DNA from: an uncultured Lachnospiraceae bacterium
GTDB lineage: Bacteria > Bacillota > Clostridia > Lachnospirales > Lachnospiraceae
NCBI GenBank assembly: GCA_900313435.1
Contig: OMRF01000027.1
Coordinates: 1-11,119, forward strand
Direction: 5' to 3'
DNA: 11,119 nt
Of the stretch, positions 7,502 to 11,119 are shown piece by piece (positions within the stretch are counted from its first letter, which is position 1; each line of letters starts with the position of its first letter). A program made the translations under genes and the position numbers. The notes beneath the pieces were generated by a model that worked only from the letters and a program-made list of their open reading frames with translations, was not told the DNA's origin and ran no database searches.

Positions 7502-9263
7502 AGTACTCTCTCAATGCAAGGGCTATGAGCTTTGAGAATATCAAAAGATAATTTGCATCCTCAGCGCCCCATCTTCTGTTGTTTGACTTCAAAGTATGCT
7601 CAAAGGAAAACACCCTTACGGGCTTCCCTTCTCTACCTTTCTCAAGATAAAAGGCAACGGCTCCTATGCGCCTCTCATTTGCCCATTCATATATCAGCGG
7701 ATCCTTTTCCTGACAGAGCTCGACCCTGTCTATCATCATTATCCCGTTCTGGTCAAAGCTATAGCTGTTCATAATGCCCTCGGCAACCTCCTCAGGCATC
7801 GCATCATTCCCGTCCTCAGCCGTAGAATAGACGCAGGGAAGCCCCGGTCCCGAAAAGATCCTGACCCCGTCCAAAAGCATTACATCGGAAAGTTCCTTAA
7901 GCGCCGGAGTGACAGCACCCCTTCCAAGGCCGATGATACCTTCCGTTACATCCGAGATCATCACAGCGAGAAGCTGCGTTTGCCCCTTCGTATGTTTGGC
8001 TGCAGAATCAGCTTTGGGAAGTTCAAAACTGGCGTGCATCTCCTCACGATAGATGATATACCTGTTTCTGCCCTTTGCCTTTCCGATGTAAAGGGCCTTC
8101 CAAAGCTTTTCAAAAAGGACGTCATAATCTGTCCCGTTAAGAGGTGCGGATACCGTCCCTATTGTGAGAGTCAGATGGCAATCGGATTGGATGGAAAGGA
8201 CCTCCCATTCGAAATTCTTTTTGACTTCCGTGAAAAGTCCCCTTATATCATTCTCTTCCATTCCGGAAACACACATGAAGAACTGGTCTCCTCCGAAGCG
8301 GCCTACCGCCCCGCTTGAACCGACTGCGCGAAGGATGCATTTGGAAAGCGCTCTGATGACCTCGTCACCAAAGCTTCTCCCGTAATTGTCATTGACCTCT
8401 TTAAATTCATCGATGTCAAAGATGGCGATCCATACCCATTCGTCATCCTTCATCTCTGAAAGGGTCTTTATTGCATAGGCCTTTATCGCCTCCTTGTCAT
8501 AGACACCCGTAGCCTGATCCTTGTCACTGGAAGCCATTGCAGAGATAACGGGGGTCTTTGAGTCCTCCTTTACGTTCATTACAAAGCCGTTTATAAACCG
8601 CTCTCCGCCTTGCGATATGACATTGGTTCCGGAAAACTGCATGAGCTTCGTTGTCTCATCATCTGAAAAGAACGATGTATGGAAGGTCACACTGCAATTT
8701 TCAACTGAAGATTCAAGGATAGACTGAAAAGAAGCCACCTTTGCCTTGTCATCCTCGGGCACGAATTGTTCTATCTGCACATCAACCCAGGCAGAAAGAA
8801 GATTGTCAAACAGGATCTTTTTTTCATTATTCTCATAGGAGAAAAATGAAATATTTCCGGAGTCCCTGTTGTACTTGAACAGGAAAAAGCCCATACCCGT
8901 GACGAAATCCTCATACTCAAAGAGCCGTGACTTAAACTCCCTCGAACGCTCCTCGGAAAGATAGACATCGCTCGCCCTGAACTGTACGCACCTGACGCCG
9001 GAATCTTCTGAAAGTGAAAGATTGATATGGAACGGAGAAAAGACGCCATCCGGACGTTCGAGAGATATGAGCATATCCTCCTCAAAACCGGAAATAAGGA
9101 CGCGTTCGCAGGCATCTTTGAAAAAGTCCGCGTCAAACTCCATCATTATGTCCGTGATCTGCTTATCGGCCCTGTTGCCAAGGAATGCCTTGCATGCCCG
9201 GTCTGCATACTGCATATAAAGATCGTTGTCGACTGCTCCGCAGAAAAACGATAAGTCTTCCAT
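7479..9263 (-). CDS. PAS-like/GGDEF/GAF-like signalling protein with variant GGDQF motif
   Basis: This 594-residue cytoplasmic protein has two N-terminal PAS-like stretches (about 1-105 and 120-240), a GGDEF domain (about 255-420) and a C-terminal GAF-like region (about 435-594). The GGDEF domain keeps D283 (metal), N291 and D300 (guanine recognition by analogy to PleD) and the late KAKGRN stretch. The signature is GGDQF (324-328) with Gln in place of the second acidic residue. No RxxD inhibitory site occurs at the expected position, where AVGSSG is seen. It could be an active or weakened diguanylate cyclase, or a GTP-binding sensor. The ATG at 9263 is chosen because AGGAGG (9269-9274) lies just upstream; an in-frame ATG at 9290 has none. 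There is no transmembrane segment. It overlaps the caspase-like gene, suggesting co-expression. Confidence 0.9.
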   Translation of the reverse strand: MEDLSFFCGAVDNDLYMQYADRACKAFLGNRADKQITDIMMEFDADFFKDACERVLISGFEEDMLISLERPDGVFSPFHINLSLSEDSGVRCVQFRASDVYLSEERSREFKSRLFEYEDFVTGMGFFLFKYNRDSGNISFFSYENNEKKILFDNLLSAWVDVQIEQFVPEDDKAKVASFQSILESSVENCSVTFHTSFFSDDETTKLMQFSGTNVISQGGERFINGFVMNVKEDSKTPVISAMASSDKDQATGVYDKEAIKAYAIKTLSEMKDDEWVWIAIFDIDEFKEVNDNYGRSFGDEVIRALSKCILRAVGSSGAVGRFGGDQFFMCVSGMEENDIRGLFTEVKKNFEWEVLSIQSDCHLTLTIGTVSAPLNGTDYDVLFEKLWKALYIGKAKGRNRYIIYREEMHASFELPKADSAAKHTKGQTQLLAVMISDVTEGIIGLGRGAVTPALKELSDVMLLDGVRIFSGPGLPCVYSTAEDGNDAMPEEVAEGIMNSYSFDQNGIMMIDRVELCQEKDPLIYEWANERRIGAVAFYLEKGREGKPVRVFSFEHTLKSNNRRWGAEDANYLLIFSKLIALALREYYADGEAI

Positions 9264-9268
9264 ATGAG

Positions 9269-9274
9269 CCTCCT
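9269..9274 (-). promoter_or_regulatory. Ribosome binding site deciding the GGDEF gene start
   Basis: On the minus strand AGGAGG sits five bases before the ATG at 9263. No such motif precedes the upstream in-frame ATG at 9290, so the shorter protein is preferred. Confidence 0.85.
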
Positions 9275-9333
9275 CATAAATAAAAAGCATATTTACGTGC
9301 TATATCTTATCACAAAATAAAGGATAAAAATAG

Positions 9334-9358
9334 AAAAAAATGGACCCCCGGGGGTCCA
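9334..9358 (-). terminator. Leftward intrinsic terminator-like palindrome
   Basis: A perfect 18-base palindrome TGGACCCCCGGGGGTCCA (9341-9358) is followed on the minus strand by seven T's (9340 to 9334) and further T-rich sequence. This is terminator-like for leftward transcription. With no unpaired loop in the palindrome, the central C/G pairs must open to form the hairpin. It lies about 70 bases before the GGDEF start and 10 bases from the plus-strand -35 box. No leftward gene precedes it, so it may block antisense transcription from the GntR region or attenuate the GGDEF transcript. Confidence 0.6.
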
Positions 9359-9367
9359 ATTATACTC

Positions 9368-9396
9368 TTGACACATGGTGTACTATGCGTTATAGT
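9368..9396 (+). promoter_or_regulatory. Sigma-A-type promoter of the GntR/ABC operon
   Basis: A perfect -35 box TTGACA (9368-9373), a 17-base spacer and a -10 box TATAGT (9391-9396, five of six consensus) precede the GntR gene. Transcription should start at about 9402-9404, giving a leader of roughly 55 bases. It is strong by sequence, which fits a promoter held down by a repressor. Confidence 0.85.
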
Positions 9397-9400
9397 ACAC
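9378..9400. promoter_or_regulatory. Inverted repeat, likely GntR (YtrA-type) operator
   Basis: Arms GTGTACTAT (9378-9386) and ATAGTACAC (9392-9400) are exact 9-bp complements around a 5-base centre. The repeat covers most of the promoter spacer and the whole -10 box except its first base. Binding here by the regulator encoded 57 bases downstream would block RNA polymerase, giving autorepression. GTGTA/TACAC half-sites are typical of YtrA-group operators. Confidence 0.75.
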
Positions 9401-9412
9401 TTACTCGAGTAA
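9401..9412. repeat. 12-base palindrome at the predicted transcription start
   Basis: TTACTCGAGTAA is a perfect palindrome directly abutting the operator-like repeat and overlapping the predicted start of transcription. It may be a second protein-binding site or a chance palindrome; its sequence differs from the GTGTA/TACAC half-sites. Confidence 0.45.
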
Positions 9413-9438
9413 AAGATAAACAAGCCTGAATTGTTTAC

Positions 9439-9447
9439 AGGAGGTGA
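9439..9447 (+). promoter_or_regulatory. Ribosome binding site of the GntR gene
   Basis: AGGAGGTGA is a full complement to the 3' end of 16S rRNA, nine bases before the ATG at 9457 measured from its last base. It fixes the GntR start. Confidence 0.85.
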
Positions 9448-9456
9448 GAATCCAAG

Positions 9457-9837
9457 ATGCCTGAAATAGATTACCGCGATCCGCGGCCAATATATGAGCA
9501 GCTTGCAGGCGTTTTTGAAAGCCTGATCCTGAGCGGTGCTTTGGAAAAAGGCTCTCAGATGCCATCTGTCCGCGATACGGCAGCACGCTTTTCCTTGAAC
9601 CCGAACACCGTGCAGAAGGCCTTTTCAAAGCTTGAAGAAGACGGTTTCATCTATGCCGTGAAAGGGCGGGGAAACTATGTTGCTGAAAAGGAGCCTATTC
9701 TCCTGAAAAAACAGGATCTCTTCCTTTCTGAGTTCAGAAAGACCGTATCAAAGGGAAAAGAGCTAATGATCAGCGAAGAAAGAATGGAAAAAGCCCTTCA
9801 TGAAGAATTCAAAGGAGGCAAAAAGGATAATGATTGA
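9457..9837 (+). CDS. GntR-family regulator, YtrA subfamily
   Basis: This 126-residue regulator has an N-terminal winged helix-turn-helix (about 10-75) with the family pattern PIYEQL, PSVRDTA, NPNTVQKAF and GRGNYV. Only a short helical tail (about 80-126) follows, which is the YtrA subfamily layout and too short for the effector domains of FadR or HutC types. YtrA-type proteins usually repress their own operon encoding an ABC transporter, as the context here shows: a strong promoter with an inverted repeat over its -10 box upstream, and an ABC ATPase downstream. The stop overlaps the ATPase start by eight bases. The inducing signal is not readable; cell-envelope-active compounds induce several relatives. 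Confidence 0.92.
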   Translation: MPEIDYRDPRPIYEQLAGVFESLILSGALEKGSQMPSVRDTAARFSLNPNTVQKAFSKLEEDGFIYAVKGRGNYVAEKEPILLKKQDLFLSEFRKTVSKGKELMISEERMEKALHEEFKGGKKDND

Positions 9838-10738
9838 AATAAAAAATGTCACAAAGCACTTCTCGGAAGGTTCAGTCGCAGCGCTTTCAGATGTCTCGCT
9901 TACTATAGAAGACGGTGACATCTTCGGCCTTATAGGCACAAACGGCGCCGGAAAGTCCACTCTCCTTCGGATCATGTCCGGAGTGCTGAAGCCCGACTCG
10001 GGTGAAGTCCTTATCGACGGTGAGAATGTTTTTGAAAATGATAATGTAAAAAGAAACCTCTGCTTCATCCCGGATAATGTTTATTTTGCGCCCAACGAAA
10101 CGCCAAAGAGTGCAGCGGAGCTGTTTGAAGCAGTCCATCCCGCATTTGATAAAAAGCGCTTATTTTTACTTCTTCAAAAGCTTTCCCTTGATCCGGAGAG
10201 GCGGATCAATACTTTTTCAAAAGGAATGAAGCGACAGCTTTCTATCCTGCTCGCCCTCTGCGCAGGAACGAAATACATCTTCTTCGACGAGACCTTCGAC
10301 GGACTCGATCCCGTGATGCGGCAGACCGTGAAGGGCGCCATCGTTTCAGATGTTTGCGATGAAAAGATATGCCCTGTCATCGCTTCCCACAACATGCGTG
10401 AGCTTGAGGATATCTCAGGCTCGGTGGGACTTTTGCACAAAGGCGGTGTCCTGCTCTCGAACAGCCTTGACGATATGAAGTTAAGTGTCCAGAAGGTTCA
10501 GGTCGTGATGAAGAACAAAGAAGACCTTGAAAATCTCCTTTCAGAACTTGACATTGTTTCAAAAGATACCATGGGTTCAGTAAACATCCTTATCGTCCGC
10601 GGCAGCCATGATGACATCATGTCAAAAGTTAATTCCTATGCTCCCGTCTTCGCTGAGTCAGTACCCCTTACCCTTGAAGAGGTCTTCATCTCTGAAACGG
10701 GTGCGGGCGGTTATGATCTCAAGGATCTTTTCGTTTGA
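9830..10738 (+). CDS. ABC transporter ATP-binding protein (YtrB/ABC-2 type)
   Basis: This 302-residue ATPase powers the transporter whose permease gene follows. Walker A is GTNGAGKST (36-44, K42). The signature is the degenerate FSKGMKRQ (129-136) usual in ABC-2-linked ATPases. Walker B ends FFDE (D153, catalytic E154), the D-loop is GLDP and the switch His is H187 in ASHNM. The Q-loop position reads IPDN, with Asp where Gln is common, and the residue after the catalytic Glu is Thr instead of Pro; both may be family variation. About 80 extra C-terminal residues end in the LTLEEVFI motif common to this group. The ATG at 9830 is chosen because AAGGAGG (9812-9818) lies upstream; an in-frame ATG at 9800 lacks a ribosome binding site. 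Confidence 0.92.
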   Translation: MIEIKNVTKHFSEGSVAALSDVSLTIEDGDIFGLIGTNGAGKSTLLRIMSGVLKPDSGEVLIDGENVFENDNVKRNLCFIPDNVYFAPNETPKSAAELFEAVHPAFDKKRLFLLLQKLSLDPERRINTFSKGMKRQLSILLALCAGTKYIFFDETFDGLDPVMRQTVKGAIVSDVCDEKICPVIASHNMRELEDISGSVGLLHKGGVLLSNSLDDMKLSVQKVQVVMKNKEDLENLLSELDIVSKDTMGSVNILIVRGSHDDIMSKVNSYAPVFAESVPLTLEEVFISETGAGGYDLKDLFV

Positions 10739-10755
10739 TGAAAGGAGCTTCCATA

Positions 10756-11119
10756 ATGAATACAAAAAAATTATTCTCAAAGCTGATGAAGGAAAAGCTC
10801 TGGCTCTTTCTTCTGATATTGACAGTAGGCTTTTTCTTCTTTCCCGTGAGGGTTATCTTCCTAAGGCAAACGATACTTGCCGGTACAGAGCAAGGGATGA
10901 CACCTGATTTTGGCCTTGTTACCTCTGCCCTTGGTATCAGCGCTTCAGGTTTGGACAAGTTCCTTCTGATGCTCCTTGTAGTGATCGCTGCCTTCATAGC
11001 GGCGGGGGTCTCCTTCCATTATCTTCATGATGTGAGCAGGACGGATTTCTGGATGTCGCTTCCCATCAAAAGAAAGAAGCGCTTCCTTCTCCATATGCTT
11101 TCAGGAGCACTTTCTGCCA
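10756..11119 (+). CDS. ABC-2 type permease, 3' partial
   Basis: The first 121 residues of a membrane protein are present; the gene runs off the right edge. AAAGGAG (10741-10747) precedes the ATG. Hydrophobic segments lie at about 15-36 and 68-87. Between residues 88 and 110 is the pattern HYLH, then TDFWMSLPIKR, which resembles the cytoplasmic element after TM2 in clostridial ABC-2 permeases paired with GntR regulators. It starts 17 bases after the ATPase stop, so it is the membrane partner. Substrate is unknown; a role in envelope stress or antimicrobial peptide response is possible by analogy with YtrBCDEF. Confidence 0.85.
   Translation, partial: MNTKKLFSKLMKEKLWLFLLILTVGFFFFPVRVIFLRQTILAGTEQGMTPDFGLVTSALGISASGLDKFLLMLLVVIAAFIAAGVSFHYLHDVSRTDFWMSLPIKRKKRFLLHMLSGALSA

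Noticed and set aside
7596..8318. A 240-codon plus-strand open frame opposite the GGDEF gene
   Set aside because: It lies wholly antisense to a clear conserved domain, has no ribosome binding site at its start, and its translation shows no recognisable family pattern.
6026..9263. Anti-phage defence module based on a caspase-like effector
   Set aside because: The caspase-like protein has a signal peptide and extracellular-type repeats, and there is no CRISPR, gasdermin, TIR or NLR-like partner nearby.
9264..9290. Longer start for the GGDEF protein
   Set aside because: The added residues include the ribosome binding site of the better ATG at 9263.
9359..9364. Minus-strand TATAAT as the GGDEF promoter
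   Set aside because: No acceptable -35 box lies 16-18 bases upstream and there is no TG extension; transcription would begin inside the palindrome. Kept only as an observation.
9800..9829. Longer start for the ABC ATPase
   Set aside because: There is no ribosome binding site before it, and AAGGAGG sits between it and the ATG at 9830.
1..11119. Mobile element or genomic island
   Set aside because: No transposase, integrase, terminal repeats, tRNA or abrupt change in codon style is visible.

Overview
The window looks like chromosomal DNA from an anaerobic member of the Bacillota, most likely class Clostridia and plausibly Lachnospiraceae. I infer this from strong purine-rich ribosome binding sites, the intermediate GC content, a FIST-domain hybrid kinase, a YtrA-type GntR regulator with ABC-2 transporter genes, and a cytidylate kinase-like protein. 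No database search was possible, so the family level is inference. I see no rRNA, tRNA, CRISPR array, insertion sequence or phage gene.

Region 1 (about 3-6021, plus strand) is a tightly packed five-gene run that enters from the left edge. It encodes a 5'-truncated hybrid sensor kinase (FIST, HisKA, HATPase, receiver, HPt), a two-domain receiver protein, a membrane-anchored alpha/beta hydrolase, a cytidylate kinase-like protein and a Cof-type HAD phosphatase. Gaps are 1 base, a 4-base overlap, 29 bases and a 1-base overlap, so they are probably co-transcribed. The first two genes can form a complete His-Asp-His-Asp phosphorelay, but neither shows a DNA-binding or enzymatic output domain.

Region 2 (6026-9263, minus strand) converges on region 1 with only 4 bases between stop codons. 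It holds a PAS-like/GGDEF/GAF-like protein with a variant GGDQF signature. Downstream, overlapping it by 23 bases, is a secreted caspase-like (clan CD) cysteine peptidase with an EF-hand-like loop and three C-terminal DUF5648-type repeats. The overlap suggests translational coupling of a cyclic-di-GMP-type signalling protein to an exported protease.

Region 3 (9264-9456) is a compact divergent intergenic region. It carries a near-consensus plus-strand promoter (TTGACA, 17 bases, TATAGT), a 9-bp-arm inverted repeat over the -10 element that is the likely GntR operator, a 12-base palindrome near the expected transcription start, and a perfect 18-base GC-rich palindrome followed by seven T's when read leftward, which looks like an intrinsic terminator.

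Region 4 (9457 to the right edge, plus strand) is a GntR/YtrA-type regulator, an ABC ATPase and the start of an ABC-2 type permease. This is a self-regulated transporter operon of the kind often linked to envelope stress or peptide antibiotics.
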